Made by a program: the position numbers and the translations under genes
Shown here: in pieces, positions 15,845 to 26,872 of the stretch
Layout: each line of letters opens with the position of its first letter
Position numbering within the stretch: the stretch's first letter is position 1
Source of the DNA: Desulfobacteraceae bacterium
Lineage (GTDB): Bacteria > Desulfobacterota > DSM-4660 > Desulfatiglandales > Desulfatiglandaceae
Length of the DNA: 32,165 nucleotides
Direction: 5' to 3'
Assembly (NCBI GenBank): GCA_020349865.1
Contig: CP070700.1
Span: 4,746,773-4,778,937, forward strand
Notes under the pieces: generated by a model
The model's database searches: none
What the model saw: only the letters and a program-made list of their open reading frames with translations
What the model was told of the DNA's origin: nothing

Positions 15845-16553
15845 CTGGTGACTCTCCACATAAGCCCCAACTCATAAAATCGCCTTGCGATCTCATATAC
15901 TTATACATCAAAAGGGCGTCCTGGCCTTGGGGATAAAAACCCTTTTTAATCTCGGATGCTGTGAACCCATGTTTTTTAAAAAGCCTTTGCGCGGGCATAT
16001 TTTCTAAAGCTGTATGAAGAACCACTATTTCAATTCTAAGCTCCTCGCCCTTCTTTACTATCTCTCGGATGAGAGAATCACCAATGCCACTTTTTTGTTT
16101 TGCAGGTTCTACGGCAATGGCCAGCAGTTCAGCGACCTGGCGAGAATCCCGTTCGCGCTGATGTCGCCCGAGCATGGCGAAACCTACAGGCCGCGCTTCC
16201 ATGAATGCCAAAAGAGTTACAGTGGTGTCTGAATCAAACCAGCGCGCCAACATGTCTTCATAGGGACCATACACGGAAAAAACTTTTTTGCTCAGACAGT
16301 GGATAAATTCCACATCTGATCCTTGGGCCGCCTCTATTGTAATCTGAGATCTTTCGGGTTTCTTTTTCTTTTGAAAGGTCATCCACCTGGTTGCTTTAGT
16401 CTTTCCCTCCGGAGTGTGATGCGGAGCGGCCCTTGCATTTCGAATGCGTGAAATCCTCTTTATTTCCCCATACTTGCCGAATCGACCACGTTTGCCCATA
16501 ATAGATTCTTTTTGACCGATTACCTCGTGATCAATTACGTTCACTTTGCTCAT
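15825..16553 (-). CDS. GNAT-family N-acetyltransferase
   Basis: A 242-residue protein whose residues ~75-220 form a GNAT fold: VGFAMLGRHQRERDSRQVAELLAIAV (strand and acceptor side), then VEPAKQKSGIGDSLIREIVKKG, where Q/R-x-x-G-I-G binds the pyrophosphate of acetyl-CoA, and VVLHTALENMPAQRLFKKHGFTASE, the usual end. The first ~70 residues are basic and low in hydrophobics, with KRGRFGKYGEIKRISRIRNAR, and may bind nucleic acid or another acidic partner. The ATG overlaps the stop of the upstream deacetylase gene as ATGA; a second possible start, MGKRGRFGK at 16499, is not excluded. The substrate is unknown. Confidence 0.85.
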   Translation of the reverse strand: MSKVNVIDHEVIGQKESIMGKRGRFGKYGEIKRISRIRNARAAPHHTPEGKTKATRWMTFQKKKKPERSQITIEAAQGSDVEFIHCLSKKVFSVYGPYEDMLARWFDSDTTVTLLAFMEARPVGFAMLGRHQRERDSRQVAELLAIAVEPAKQKSGIGDSLIREIVKKGEELRIEIVVLHTALENMPAQRLFKKHGFTASEIKKGFYPQGQDALLMYKYMRSQGDFMSWGLCGESPDATNET

Positions 16554-17602
16554 GGACTTAAATTTTTCCAGAAACGACCATGAACTCGAAAAACCCGTTT
16601 CGCCGCGTTTGAAAGCATCTCCTGGTCTGCTTTAGATACGATGGCATCAATATCAGTTTTGGACTGACCTGCCAATTCCTGCAAAACTGCCTTAACCGAA
16701 CTCCTCAGGCCTTCCAGATTGTAGCCTCCTTCAAGGGTAATCACAACTTTCCCGTCGCAGCAGGTCTTTCCAATATCCATGATGGATCGCGTTAATCCAG
16801 CGAAACCATTTGTTGTCACGTACATTCCACCCAAGGGGTCATCCTCGTGGATGTCAAATCCGGCCGATACTAAAATCAACTCCGGATCAAATTCAAGGGC
16901 TATTGGCTTCAATATTTTTTCAAAGATACCCACATACTCTCCATCGCCGTGGCCAATAGATAACGGTACATTTACAGTATACCCCTCGCCTTTCCCCCTT
17001 CCCGCCTGTTCAAAAGCACCGCTGCCAGGGTAGTAAGGATATTGATGCGTTGAAAAATAAAGGATAGAAGGGTCATCTTCAAAGGAATGCTGCGTACCGT
17101 TTCCATGATGCAGGTCCCAGTCAACCACAAGAATCCGCTTTACATGGTGAAATTCCTGGGCATATCTTGCCCCTATGGCCACATTGTTGAAGAGGCAAAA
17201 CCCCCTGGCCTGGTTTCTCTCTGCATGATGTCCCGGTGGTCTCACTAACGCAAACCCATTGTCCAGTTTTCCGGATATGACCATGGAGATAGCCTGGCAG
17301 AGCCCTCCTGAGGCCAGGAGAGCTGCCTCATAGGATCCCGGAGAAGTAGATGTATCAGGGTCCAGGGAACTGAAAGCCTTTCCTTCTGTAGCCGCAACCC
17401 TGTCAACGTATTCTGGAGAATGAATCAATAAGAGCTCCTCTCTTTCAGCCCTCCTAACCGGGACTTCTTGTAAGTGTCCTGTCATGTCGGGTTCTTCAAG
17501 CATGGCATAAATAACTTCCAGTCGTTGGGGGCTTTCCGGGTGAAAAGGCCCTGCATGGTGATTCATGTATCTCTTATCCTTTACAACACCTGTTTTACTC
17601 AT
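16550..17602 (-). CDS. Histone-deacetylase-family (AcuC/HDAC-like) amidohydrolase
   Basis: A 350-residue zinc amidohydrolase of the arginase/deacetylase fold that removes acetyl groups from lysines or polyamines. Catalytic features are all present: RPPGHHAERNQARGFCLFNNVA (active-site His pair), VVDWDLHHGNGTQ (zinc-binding D-x-H) and LVSAGFDIHEDDPLGGMYVT (third zinc ligand), then TLEGGYNLEGL at the C-terminus. The N-terminal HPESPQRLEVI segment is typical of bacterial members. It is the first gene of a minus-strand group; the next gene, a GNAT acetyltransferase, begins within its stop codon. This pairing suggests an eraser and writer of the same modification, which is inference. Confidence 0.93.
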   Translation of the reverse strand: MSKTGVVKDKRYMNHHAGPFHPESPQRLEVIYAMLEEPDMTGHLQEVPVRRAEREELLLIHSPEYVDRVAATEGKAFSSLDPDTSTSPGSYEAALLASGGLCQAISMVISGKLDNGFALVRPPGHHAERNQARGFCLFNNVAIGARYAQEFHHVKRILVVDWDLHHGNGTQHSFEDDPSILYFSTHQYPYYPGSGAFEQAGRGKGEGYTVNVPLSIGHGDGEYVGIFEKILKPIALEFDPELILVSAGFDIHEDDPLGGMYVTTNGFAGLTRSIMDIGKTCCDGKVVITLEGGYNLEGLRSSVKAVLQELAGQSKTDIDAIVSKADQEMLSNAAKRVFRVHGRFWKNLSP

Positions 17603-17955
17603 TTTTCTACTCCAATTAATGATGCTTCAACGTACATCCATAGCCACAGGTTGTTCATAGATCTGCTGATTTCAACAATCGTATTATTAATTGTTTCTAA
17701 TTAAGGGCAACCCACGGAGTTAATAGTAGTGCAGCAATAAAATATATATATCAGGACACCATATGGATTGCAAATTTTGTATTATTTTAATATCCTGGGC
17801 TTCATCAAAATGAGTTAGCGTGCACGAAATTTTACTCTTTTATATAAATCCTTGATTCATTTGTATGAAAGAATAGAAAGCCGGTTTTTTTGCAAAAGTA
17901 TTTTGATAAAAATTAATATGATAGAGAAAATGTTAAATTCCTCGCTTATTGAGCA
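17603..17955. other. AT-rich divergent intergenic region
   Basis: Separates the deacetylase gene from the zinc-ribbon gene. Runs such as ATAAAATATATATATC are present and promoters for both directions are expected, but no box pair with good spacing stands out. I see no gene, repeat or RNA. Confidence 0.4.
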
Positions 17956-18270
17956 ATGTTTTTCGTCATCGCCGGAGTACAGCCGAAAACCGTAACCCTT
18001 GATAACCAGCCAAGAATGTGCCCCTCCTGTGGCCTTTATCAGGCAGGTCTAAAGAGGGTTGATCACTACATCTCTGTATTTTTTCTGCCCGTCTTTCGAG
18101 TCAAAAAAGGAACCCCGTTTCTCCAATGCCAGAGATGCGGGAGTGTTTCTACCGAATCAGAAGGAATAAGGCCTGGGGTCCCGGAAAAAGCTGGTCAGGC
18201 CTGCCCCAACTGTGGTAAGCCTTTGGAACCAACATTCCGGTTCTGTCCTTTCTGTGGAAGACAGGTGTAA
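17956..18270 (+). CDS. Small double zinc-ribbon protein
   Basis: A 104-residue protein with two CxxC pairs: CPSC with CQRC (~22-60) forms a first zinc ribbon around the conserved YISVFFLPVFRVKKG core, and CPNC with CPFC (~83-101) forms a second at the C-terminus (FRFCPFCGRQV). The first half, GVQPKTVTLDNQP, recurs in small zinc-ribbon proteins of Desulfobacterota. The ATG has no clear ribosome site. Role unknown; zinc ribbons of this type often contact nucleic acid or other proteins. Confidence 0.75.
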   Translation: MFFVIAGVQPKTVTLDNQPRMCPSCGLYQAGLKRVDHYISVFFLPVFRVKKGTPFLQCQRCGSVSTESEGIRPGVPEKAGQACPNCGKPLEPTFRFCPFCGRQV

Positions 18271-18321
18271 AACGTTCGCCGAAAAGACACGTTCAAAGGA
18301 TAATGCACTGAATCGGTTTCC

Positions 18322-18350
18322 TTGACCCAAAGGGGCTGCTTCTTTATACG
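18322..18350 (+). promoter_or_regulatory. Sigma-70-type promoter for mdh
   Basis: TTGACC at 18322-18327 and TATACG at 18345-18350 are 17 bases apart, matching consensus at 5 and 4 of 6 positions. It lies about 98 bases upstream of the mdh ATG. Between them is a small dyad, GGCG...CGCC (18375-18391). Confidence 0.55.
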
Positions 18351-18381
18351 CGTAACTAATTTTAACAAAGGATGGCGGTAA

Positions 18382-19383
<1,002 letters not shown>

Positions 19384-19402
19384 GTAAAACAAGGAATTCG
19401 GC

Positions 19403-19678
19403 TTGGATGAAACAGCAATTCTGGGCCATCTCGAGGCACTGGCTCACAACCTTGGAATACAGATCCGGTACGAGTGTCTGGAGAGCGAGACAACTTTTCC
19501 CTCAGGAGGTCTTTGTCGGCTAAGGGACAAGCATGTTATTATTGTAAACACAAGGTCAACTGCGGTTGAGAAGGTTCAAACGCTGGCCAGGGCCTTGAGG
19601 CGCTTTGATCTCGGCAAAGTCTACATAAGGCCTGCGCTCCGGGATCTTTTAGAAGCGTCTAAAGAACCGAAAGAATAA
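19403..19678 (+). CDS. Small protein downstream of mdh, TTG start
   Basis: A 91-residue soluble protein beginning with TTG at 19403; there is no ATG in the first part of the frame and AAGGAAT lies about 6 bases before. It shows alternating strands, IRYECLESETTFPSGGLCRLRDKHVIIVN (~21-49), and a basic helix TLARALRRFDLGKV. I cannot assign a family. Its tight spacing (19 bases) suggests co-transcription with mdh. Confidence 0.7.
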   Translation: MDETAILGHLEALAHNLGIQIRYECLESETTFPSGGLCRLRDKHVIIVNTRSTAVEKVQTLARALRRFDLGKVYIRPALRDLLEASKEPKE

Positions 19679-19752
19679 GTTCATTTTGACCATTACAAAC
19701 TTCCCCCGTATAATTATAAGGTGCTGTGGTATTATGCCTTTCCCCATGCGAA

Positions 19753-22700
19753 TCAGTGCCTTATTCTCAATTCCTCCTCTGCCAATTCCTCATCAGTTAA
19801 AGGAACAGTTCCATTCCCAAGTTTTTTAGCAATTCCGCCCAAGCTTTTAAAAAGACGTACTGGGGTAAGGAACAAGCGCTTGAAAAAGCCGACTGTACTT
19901 CCACCTAAGTTCTTCAAAGGAATGTATTTCACCTCGGGTTCAGTCAAGGCGCCGTTTACCTTGAAATAGTAAATGAGTAATGATTTTCCTTTTCCCGTAA
20001 GGATGTAGCCTACGATTGGAACCTTGCTGACGATCCAGTCAATAGTCCCCAGGGGCTGAACCCCGAGGTCAACATCTATCCGGTTTTTCGTCAAATCACC
20101 TGTGCCTTTGGCTGCGGCATTAAAGACCGGGCTTTTCATACGGAGATTTTCTGTCTCAAGGACCCCATTGTTGACGGTAATGTACCCTCCAATGCTTTCG
20201 AAATAGAACCCCTCTTTTGAAACGTCCGGCGGCTTCCGCTTGAAGATCTTCTGGAGGCTAAGAAAATGTAAGATACTAAAGATAACACGAGACTTTCTTA
20301 CAGTGCCATTTTCAACGAGGATATTTATATTGCCTGTCAATCCGGAAATAAGATCCTTCATTTCCTCACCTTTGGCAAAAAGCACTGCCTCCGTGGTCAG
20401 AAGTCCCTCAAGGTGAACTTTCTCAGGGGCTAGGCATTCAAGGAGGTCCTTCACAGGCTGCTTGGCCATCCTAATGTAACTGGAAAAGGATATGTCAGGC
20501 TCTTTTCCCTTCTTGACATGACCTTTCACTTTTAAAAAGCCATGCTCCATCTTAAGTCTGGAGCGCTTGATATGGAAATCCCCCGATCGAAAAGAACCTT
20601 CCGCTTCTAAAGGGCCGCATCTGAAAGTTTGCCACTGAGCCCGAACAGCCTTCAGTTTTACACTTATATCCGTCTGCCTTGTAAAACGGTCTGGGTCTGA
20701 TTTTCTACTCCCTGAAAAAAACTGTGTTCCCTTGGCCGCAAAGTCCGAGGTATTAAGATAATCGGAGTTGATCCTTAGCTCTCCTTTAATGCCATCCCAG
20801 CCCTTCAAACGCCCCTGGATACGGATTGGACTTTGGCCAACTTTCATTTTTAATGAATGAATGTGGGTCTCTTTCCCGGAAAATACTACCTTCAAATTAC
20901 AATCACTGATAGGGGAAGGGAGCCGATCCAAAACAAAAGACAGATTTTGTGCCTCCATCTCTCCCGTGATGGACGTCATTAAAGGGTCCCTGAGAGAAGT
21001 ATGCGCATCGAGCTTACAAGTAAAGGTGCCTCTCGCCGAGGTGTCTCCCTTCTTGAATCGAACCCCGAAATCTTCCAGCGATAGACTCTCAGTGGATACC
21101 TTCACATCGAATGAATCTTCATCCCTTAGATCATAGGAACCGGAGACCCGGAGGGAAGAATCTCCCATTAAAAAGCTGCACTCATTAAGGTAAAACTTTT
21201 CTTGGGGAAGGAGATTTAAATTAAAGGCAACCTTGTCCCCCATGCCAGGCGGGTTAATAGAGAAGGCCGGTGTCTCAAGCGTTACCCCATCTAAATCAAC
21301 CTCACCCTGAAAGGTCCAATTGCCCTTCAGCCTGGACACGCTTATGCGGCAGGGCACGAGATCACCAAATTTCACAGGTAATTGATTGCGCTTAAAAAAG
21401 TGGCTTATTACCTGATTCAGATCCCCGCGTGCCACAATAGAGGCTTTGCCTATCTCCCACGCCTTCTCAAGTGAACCTGAGACCTTTAATTCGGAGTTTC
21501 CCCACAGACCCGTCCCCAGGAATTTTCCCTTCCCTTGCCCGTTAACTTGAATATGGGCCTTATCCAGTGATAAAGGCATGAACAACTTTTTATGGATGAT
21601 GGAGCAGTCGCTGAACCGGAAATCACTCTTCAGGATAGTGGCATTGTCCCACCCGGATTCATAATGGGTCTGAACCCTGGCCTCCAGAGTGCCTGAAACA
21701 GACTCGAATTGTTTCAGTTTCTTGCGTACATCAACCGGAATCAGGTCTGCCGCTCGCTGGTGCATGAGATCCTGGAGATCAAATAAGCCGTCTATTGAGA
21801 CTTTATACTTGGGGGAATCGTTGTAAATGCTACTGATATGTAAAGCGCCGTCCCTTACGATTGATTGCCCAAAGCCGGCCTTTACCTTGTAAACAACAAG
21901 TGCTCCACTATCAATATTAAGTGCACCGGTGATGCCCTTAAAAGGCAATGCACTTTGATCTGTTAAGACCTCAAGGTTTCTCCACGCCAGTTGCATTGAA
22001 AGTGTTTGGGCATTTTTCGGCCGGCCCAAGTGACGAATCTGTTCCAATGTTCCATTTAAAGAAAAAAGATCTGCACGGACATCACCGCCTGTGAGAATAG
22101 GAGAAAGTCTGTTTTCTATCCATTGCGGCAGAAGGGGGGTTGGAAAGATCATTTTAAAAATCTTTAAGGGCATATAAGGGCTTGTGACCCTCAAGAGCAG
22201 GTGGGGATTTGAGATGTCTTGGAGATCGATCTTTGAACTTGCGGACAGTGAAAAGTCTGTGGCATTCAAACTTAAAGACGAAACATTTAGAGCTCTTTCT
22301 GAATAGAGAGACTTAAATGCAAGTACGAGGCGTGGCAGGGAAAATTCCTTTTTTTTATCAGCCCGAACGAGCGAGAAGTGAAAACCCTCAGCAATAATTT
22401 CTCCCTCGGCTGACACAGGCCCATCCAGAGAAGCCTTTAACCTTAAATCAACTTCTGCTTGCCCGTCCTTTACAGGCAGAGATGCTATTGATGGTAGCAA
22501 TGCCAGAGGGACCTTGCCGCATTTTATTGTCAATTCCGCCAAGGGCTCGTTCTGTCCCTTTGCATCCTGGCCAATGGTTCCCCGCAGTGTAAAAGGGATC
22601 GTCTCTTTCTCAAACAGGACTCTGCCCTTCAGGCTTACCCGAAGTCTTTGTGGATCTCCCTTTACATGGGACACATTCGAATAAAGGTGTTCAAATTCAA

Positions 22701-23181
22701 ACGGGACATCCTTTATGCGGACCAGGGCATCTTCCGTGGATATTGAAGGAAACACTGCCAATCTCCGTAAAAGCATTGCCTTTATTTCAGACGTCTGACC
22801 GGCCTTGGAAGGAGCCCAACCCTTTTTAAAAGCGAACTCAATCCGCGGACGAACCAGGAAAATCCTGGTGGGGACAATACGCCCCTTTACCAATTCGCCT
22901 GCATCGAGTCTGACTTTGACTCTTGATGCCACAATCCTATCAGGCCCTACCCTTGATCTGGCTTTCAAGTTATGGGCGCTGACCCCGATCCCGCCCCACA
23001 AGCTGATTTCAATGTGGCCCGTACTAAGCTCATATTTTGTGGCCTTGGACAATTCTCCCAACAAATAGCGCTGGACAGACGGGTTTTGTATCAGACTGTT
23101 AAGAAGCAGGATTAAAGATAAAGAGAGGAGAAAGAGTAAGAGGGCTGGAACAAGAATGGCCCTTAATTTTTTTGGGAACAT
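19753..23181 (-). CDS. Giant AsmA/YhdP-like envelope protein
   Basis: A 1142-residue protein with one N-terminal membrane helix ([21 protein letters not shown], ~10-30) followed by a very long beta-rich periplasmic part. The start, [29 protein letters not shown], has AsmA character; the C-terminal block around [88 protein letters not shown] (several conserved pieces) is the AsmA-like C-terminal domain with the typical GTGDL and IVGYILTG motifs. Such proteins are bridge-like lipid carriers between inner and outer membrane. Its start overlaps the Nudix gene by 19 bases, placing it last in an operon that begins with a phospholipid synthase. Confidence 0.88.
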   Translation of the reverse strand: MFPKKLRAILVPALLLFLLSLSLILLLNSLIQNPSVQRYLLGELSKATKYELSTGHIEISLWGGIGVSAHNLKARSRVGPDRIVASRVKVRLDAGELVKGRIVPTRIFLVRPRIEFAFKKGWAPSKAGQTSEIKAMLLRRLAVFPSISTEDALVRIKDVPFEFEHLYSNVSHVKGDPQRLRVSLKGRVLFEKETIPFTLRGTIGQDAKGQNEPLAELTIKCGKVPLALLPSIASLPVKDGQAEVDLRLKASLDGPVSAEGEIIAEGFHFSLVRADKKKEFSLPRLVLAFKSLYSERALNVSSLSLNATDFSLSASSKIDLQDISNPHLLLRVTSPYMPLKIFKMIFPTPLLPQWIENRLSPILTGGDVRADLFSLNGTLEQIRHLGRPKNAQTLSMQLAWRNLEVLTDQSALPFKGITGALNIDSGALVVYKVKAGFGQSIVRDGALHISSIYNDSPKYKVSIDGLFDLQDLMHQRAADLIPVDVRKKLKQFESVSGTLEARVQTHYESGWDNATILKSDFRFSDCSIIHKKLFMPLSLDKAHIQVNGQGKGKFLGTGLWGNSELKVSGSLEKAWEIGKASIVARGDLNQVISHFFKRNQLPVKFGDLVPCRISVSRLKGNWTFQGEVDLDGVTLETPAFSINPPGMGDKVAFNLNLLPQEKFYLNECSFLMGDSSLRVSGSYDLRDEDSFDVKVSTESLSLEDFGVRFKKGDTSARGTFTCKLDAHTSLRDPLMTSITGEMEAQNLSFVLDRLPSPISDCNLKVVFSGKETHIHSLKMKVGQSPIRIQGRLKGWDGIKGELRINSDYLNTSDFAAKGTQFFSGSRKSDPDRFTRQTDISVKLKAVRAQWQTFRCGPLEAEGSFRSGDFHIKRSRLKMEHGFLKVKGHVKKGKEPDISFSSYIRMAKQPVKDLLECLAPEKVHLEGLLTTEAVLFAKGEEMKDLISGLTGNINILVENGTVRKSRVIFSILHFLSLQKIFKRKPPDVSKEGFYFESIGGYITVNNGVLETENLRMKSPVFNAAAKGTGDLTKNRIDVDLGVQPLGTIDWIVSKVPIVGYILTGKGKSLLIYYFKVNGALTEPEVKYIPLKNLGGSTVGFFKRLFLTPVRLFKSLGGIAKKLGNGTVPLTDEELAEEELRIRH

Positions 23182-23645
23182 TTTTTAAAATAGTCTTGGA
23201 GGATCTTTCCATGATCAAATGCCAAGGTATCAGGAAGTGTATCACGGTTAAAAATACCAACTTCTCCTGCATCATCGGCGGCCCTGGGAACTCCTGTTGC
23301 ACTGGCGACAAACACTACCGAGATGGTGTGGAATCTCGGGTCTCTCGCAGGATCTGAATAGGCTCCCAGTTGGTACTCAAGCTCCACATTCAGGGACGTT
23401 TCTTCCTCAGCCTCCCTGATTCCCGCTGCTTCAAGGCTCTCACCATAATCCACAAAACCTCCCGGCAGGGCCCATCCGAACGGGGGGTTTTTTCTCTTTA
23501 TTAGCACTATGTTACCATCTCCTTCATGAGCCGCGGTGCCATTTGAGCCGGAGGCTATCTCTATAATAATATCAACAGTTGGAAAAGGATTCCGATATTT
23601 ATCGATCACCTTTCCACAGTGGGGGCATACAAGCTGATCCTTCAT
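23163..23645 (-). CDS. Nudix hydrolase with N-terminal cysteine motif
   Basis: The start at 23645 gives 160 residues ([17 protein letters not shown]...). A longer frame opening at 23840 is unlikely because it would lie within the CDP-alcohol gene. The Nudix box [24 protein letters not shown] (~55-78) has all the metal-binding glutamates; the final Gly of the box is Ser. A CPHC pair at the N-terminus suggests a half zinc ribbon as in NUDIX proteins of the NADH pyrophosphatase or ADP-ribose type. Start and upstream stop overlap as ATGA, so translation is coupled with the phosphatidyltransferase gene. Its substrate is unknown. Confidence 0.85.
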   Translation of the reverse strand: MKDQLVCPHCGKVIDKYRNPFPTVDIIIEIASGSNGTAAHEGDGNIVLIKRKNPPFGWALPGGFVDYGESLEAAGIREAEEETSLNVELEYQLGAYSDPARDPRFHTISVVFVASATGVPRAADDAGEVGIFNRDTLPDTLAFDHGKILQDYFKKCSQKN

Positions 23646-24316
23646 GGCGTATGTGTCTTTCCCGAAAGTGCACGCTTCACGTGAATCATTCTCTGTAAGG
23701 CTGTAAAATTGCTTAAGAGGGCAAGCAATAGCAGGGTCAACTTCATTACAAACGGACCAATAATTGGAATTGAGGCAATAAGAGATCCGATGATCAGGAG
23801 GGTGATCCTTTCCGGTCTCTGCATCCAACCGACCTCGCAATTAACCCCCAATCCTTCGGCCCGGGCCCTGGTGTAGCTCACCATGAATGACCCGGCAATG
23901 GCCAGGATGATGAATAAAACGGCCAGGGGGCTTTGAAAATCATTCGGGTTTCCGGCTTTCATTTCCCAAAAAACCGTTCCCCCTGAAAAATGCCAGGCGA
24001 GCCCCAGAAAAACAAACACCTCGCCGAATCTGTCTAAAGTGCTGTCAAAAAACGCACCAAATGGTGAATTCTTTTCCATTTTCCTTGCAAGCTGTCCGTC
24101 CAAGGCATCACAGGTTCCTGCTATGACCAGCACCCATGCACCCCAAAAAAATGATCCGCTACTATAAATAATCCCTGCCACTATACTCAAGATCAGACCG
24201 GCCAGGGACAAAATGTTGGGATGAATACCAAGGCGGGCCATAAGATTTCCCGCGGGCGAGATGATACGTAGATATCTCTCTCTGTTCTTGTCACTCAAGA
24301 AAACGAATGCAGGCAT
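23642..24316 (-). CDS. CDP-alcohol phosphatidyltransferase
   Basis: A 224-residue integral membrane enzyme that transfers a phosphatidyl group from CDP-diacylglycerol to an alcohol. The full signature D-x2-D-G-x2-A-R-x8-G-x3-D-x3-D is present in [20 protein letters not shown] and the following [10 protein letters not shown] (~78-107); the four aspartates bind two metals. At least five hydrophobic stretches flank it. An earlier GTG (24328) would have no ribosome site, while AGGTGG lies 8 bases before the ATG at 24316. Divergent from the inositol-3-phosphate synthase gene, so phosphatidylinositol phosphate synthase is the favoured inference over PgsA. Confidence 0.88.
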   Translation of the reverse strand: MPAFVFLSDKNRERYLRIISPAGNLMARLGIHPNILSLAGLILSIVAGIIYSSGSFFWGAWVLVIAGTCDALDGQLARKMEKNSPFGAFFDSTLDRFGEVFVFLGLAWHFSGGTVFWEMKAGNPNDFQSPLAVLFIILAIAGSFMVSYTRARAEGLGVNCEVGWMQRPERITLLIIGSLIASIPIIGPFVMKLTLLLLALLSNFTALQRMIHVKRALSGKTHTP

Positions 24317-24721
24317 GTGAACGTCCACCTTTTTACTAAAGCACGGATTAAGTTGTTGAGGCAGTCGAAATGGCCCGTTTGATCAGCTTTGATACCTCCT
24401 GGGGTTTCGATTTTTTATATATCCCGGGGGACTCCCGCCGGGGCGCCCCGCCCATAGATGTTTGGGCACAATCACTTTGCGATCACATTACCAGAGGTCC
24501 CGGTATTTGTCAAAAATGAATGCGGTTTGTGTCTTCATAACCATCAAGTTACACCATCATTTTTATACCTGAACTAATCGCAGTTTTGACCAAAACTTAG
24601 GATATGAAAAAATTTCTAATGCTGATTAAAACACTTGGTATGATTATAGTTTTTTTATAGTATTGAAAGCAGGGTGTTGAAAAGAAGATTGATGCAGACA
24701 GAGGAGGTAGCGCTGCTTAAC

Positions 24722-24750
24722 TTGACAGCCCACAAAAATCCCTATAGAGT
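24722..24750 (+). promoter_or_regulatory. Upstream promoter candidate for inositol-3-phosphate synthase
   Basis: A perfect TTGACA at 24722-24727 is 17 bases from TAGAGT (4 of 6) at 24745-24750. Confidence 0.4.
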
Positions 24751-24785
24751 ACATATTATAGTGATATTATACATGTTTTTGCCTG

Positions 24786-24814
24786 TTGACAGGTTCCCAA
24801 AATAAAACTTGAAT
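24786..24814 (+). promoter_or_regulatory. Proximal promoter candidate for inositol-3-phosphate synthase
   Basis: Another perfect TTGACA at 24786-24791 is 17 bases from TTGAAT (4 of 6) at 24809-24814. It would give a short leader of about 55 bases. Confidence 0.45.
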
Positions 24815-24876
24815 CATGTTTGCTTAATATCTTTTTCTTGCATACATGCATGCCTATCGTAAGGAGGTGAACAATT

Positions 24877-25983
24877 GTGGGTAAGATCAAAATCGCTGTT
24901 GTTGGTATCGGTAATTGCGCCAGTTCGCTTATTCAGGGCATTGAATATTATCGCCGCAAAGAAGACGAGGAACACATTGGGCTGATGCATTACAACCTGG
25001 GTGGTTACAAGCCCCATGACATCGAAGTGGTTGCAGCCTTTGATATTGACAAACGGAAAGTGGGAAAAGATGTAGCCGAGGCAACGTTTGCACTGCCTAA
25101 TTGTACAACCGTCTTCTGCAATGATTTCCCGCCCACCGGGGTTAGAGTCCTCATGGGTCGAATTATGGACGGCTTCTCTGAACACATGCGGGCTTACGAT
25201 GAAAAATACACCTTTGTTCTTAGCAACGAGCCTGAGCCGTCGAAAGATGATGTGGTCAGCGTGCTAAAGGAGTCTGGCGCGGAGATACTCCTGAACTACG
25301 TGCCGGTAGGTTCTGAAGAGGCCGCGTTGTTTTACGCAGAATGTGCGCTGGAGGCGGGCATCGGCTTTATCAACAATATTCCTGTTTTTATTGCGAGCAA
25401 CCCGACTTGGGCGGCCCGCTTCAAGGAGAAAAACCTTCCACTTATGGGCGATGACATCAAATCACAGCTTGGCGCCACCATCGTACACAGGGTCCTGACT
25501 AATCTTTTCAGAAAAAGAGGTGTTAAGTTAGAGAGAACCTATCAGTTAAATACAGGGGGCAATACGGACTTCTTAAATATGCTTGATCGCAGCCGTCTGG
25601 TTTCTAAGAAAAAATCTAAAACAGAGTCAGTGCAGTCCCAGTTGGGCGAGGAGCGCTTAGATAACGAAGATATTCACATCGGCCCAAGTGACTGGGTGGC
25701 GTGGCAAAAAGACAATAAAATCTGCTTTATCCGCATGGAAGGCAAACTCTTTGGCGATATTCCCATGAATCTGGAGCTGCGGCTCTCTGTCGAGGATTCT
25801 CCCAATTCAGGTGGCGTCGGGATTGACGCAATCAGATGTTGCAAATTGGCACTTGATCGCGGAAAGGGTGGCATCCTTTATTCACCGTCTGCCTACTTTA
25901 TGAAATACCCCCCTAAGCAATTCTCCGATTCAGAAGCGCACAGAATGACCGAGGATTTTATTGAAGGGAACTTGGAGGCCTGA
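24877..25983 (+). CDS. ino1: Inositol-3-phosphate synthase (MIPS)
   Basis: A 368-residue enzyme that converts glucose-6-phosphate to inositol-3-phosphate through an NAD-bound redox cycle. Visible marks: VVGIGNCASSLIQGIEYY (~9-26, NAD loop), VAAFDIDKRKVGKDVAEA (~52-69), LLNYVPVGSEEAA (~143-155), GDDIKSQLGATIVHRVL (~197-213) and the NTGGNTDFLNMLDRSRL core (~229-245) with the catalytic lysine region after it (SKKKSKTESV). The length and motif order match the actinobacterial and archaeal type. The start is GTG, supported by AAGGAGGTGA. It is followed 7 bases later by a methyltransferase gene. Confidence 0.93.
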   Translation: MGKIKIAVVGIGNCASSLIQGIEYYRRKEDEEHIGLMHYNLGGYKPHDIEVVAAFDIDKRKVGKDVAEATFALPNCTTVFCNDFPPTGVRVLMGRIMDGFSEHMRAYDEKYTFVLSNEPEPSKDDVVSVLKESGAEILLNYVPVGSEEAALFYAECALEAGIGFINNIPVFIASNPTWAARFKEKNLPLMGDDIKSQLGATIVHRVLTNLFRKRGVKLERTYQLNTGGNTDFLNMLDRSRLVSKKKSKTESVQSQLGEERLDNEDIHIGPSDWVAWQKDNKICFIRMEGKLFGDIPMNLELRLSVEDSPNSGGVGIDAIRCCKLALDRGKGGILYSPSAYFMKYPPKQFSDSEAHRMTEDFIEGNLEA

Positions 25984-25990
25984 CTTATAA

Positions 25991-26773
25991 ATGGGGACTC
26001 ACCATAGAAATATGTGCCATCATTTTTCTAAAGTCGCCCCTTCATACCGACGCATAAGAACAACAGATCCCCAACCAATCAGGTTTATCAGTAAGAAGCT
26101 AAAAGACTTAAGGACGATAAAAGCTGCAGATATCGGATGTGGAGACGGAAGGTATGACTTGTTGCTTTTTGAACACCTGAATAATCTCCATTTGACGTGC
26201 ATTGACATAAACGAACACATGCTGGAGCAGGCTTCACGCTACCTTAAAAGCCATGGAATCACCAATTTCAAAACGATCAAAGCGCATGCAGAGGTCATTC
26301 CATTGGAAGATAATTCAATGGACTGTATCTTGACTTTTAATGCCGTTCATCATTTTGATTTTGTGAACTTCATAAAAAAATCCCAAAAGGTGATAAAAGA
26401 AAACGGGATAATTTTTGTCTATACTCGATTGAGAAGCCAGAATGCCATGAATATTTGGGGACAGTATTTTCCCTTATTTTTTGAAAAAGAATTCCGCCTT
26501 TACGAACTTAATGACATAGAACAGTGGATTCAATCCGTCGAATCACTGAGTTTGGAAACTGCCAAGTCGTTTAAATATAAGCGGAACGAAACCATGGGGC
26601 AGCTTGTTGAGAAGGTGAAAGCAAAACATTATTCAACGTTTGCTCTCTACCAGGACGATGAATTGGATGACGCATTGAAGATATTCCAGGAGAGCATTAG
26701 GGGGCAGTTCCAGGATACAGATCGGATTGAGTGGTTTGATGAAAACATCTTATTGGTTTTGAGAGCAGGCTAA
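25991..26773 (+). CDS. Class I SAM-dependent methyltransferase
   Basis: A 260-residue methyltransferase. The SAM-binding motif is AADIGCGDGRYDLLLF (~45-60), followed by CIDINEHMLEQA (~70-81, acidic end of strand 2), IPLEDNSMDCILTFNAVHHF (~103-122, motif IV region) and ENGIIFVYTRL (~138-148). The C-terminal half, with mostly helical, charged segments, is not specific. It begins 7 bases after the inositol-3-phosphate synthase stop; GGAGG sits 12-16 bases before the ATG, and MCHHF at 26012 is an alternative start. The substrate is unknown; an inositol- or lipid-related acceptor is suggested by context only. Confidence 0.82.
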   Translation: MGTHHRNMCHHFSKVAPSYRRIRTTDPQPIRFISKKLKDLRTIKAADIGCGDGRYDLLLFEHLNNLHLTCIDINEHMLEQASRYLKSHGITNFKTIKAHAEVIPLEDNSMDCILTFNAVHHFDFVNFIKKSQKVIKENGIIFVYTRLRSQNAMNIWGQYFPLFFEKEFRLYELNDIEQWIQSVESLSLETAKSFKYKRNETMGQLVEKVKAKHYSTFALYQDDELDDALKIFQESIRGQFQDTDRIEWFDENILLVLRAG

Positions 26774-26872
26774 AGCTGATATGGCCTGCATGTGATTTCA
26801 TATTCTTATTCAAAGGTCTCATTTTATTGGCAGGAGTTATACTATTGTTGTTTGCCCTGGCAAACCATGATT

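Larger units (their letters stand above)
24317..24876. other. 560-bp divergent intergenic region with GC-rich dyads
   Basis: Separates the CDP-alcohol gene from inositol-3-phosphate synthase. Near 24421-24452 it contains a GC-rich, dyad-rich block (CCCGGGGG, GGGGCGCCCC). The right half is AT-rich and has two promoter candidates, listed separately. No ORF or RNA is evident. Confidence 0.45.

Noticed and set aside
23646..23840. N-terminal extension of the Nudix protein to 225 residues
   Set aside because: It would be read from inside the CDP-alcohol transferase gene in another frame; the ATGA-coupled start at 23645 begins directly with the CPHC motif.
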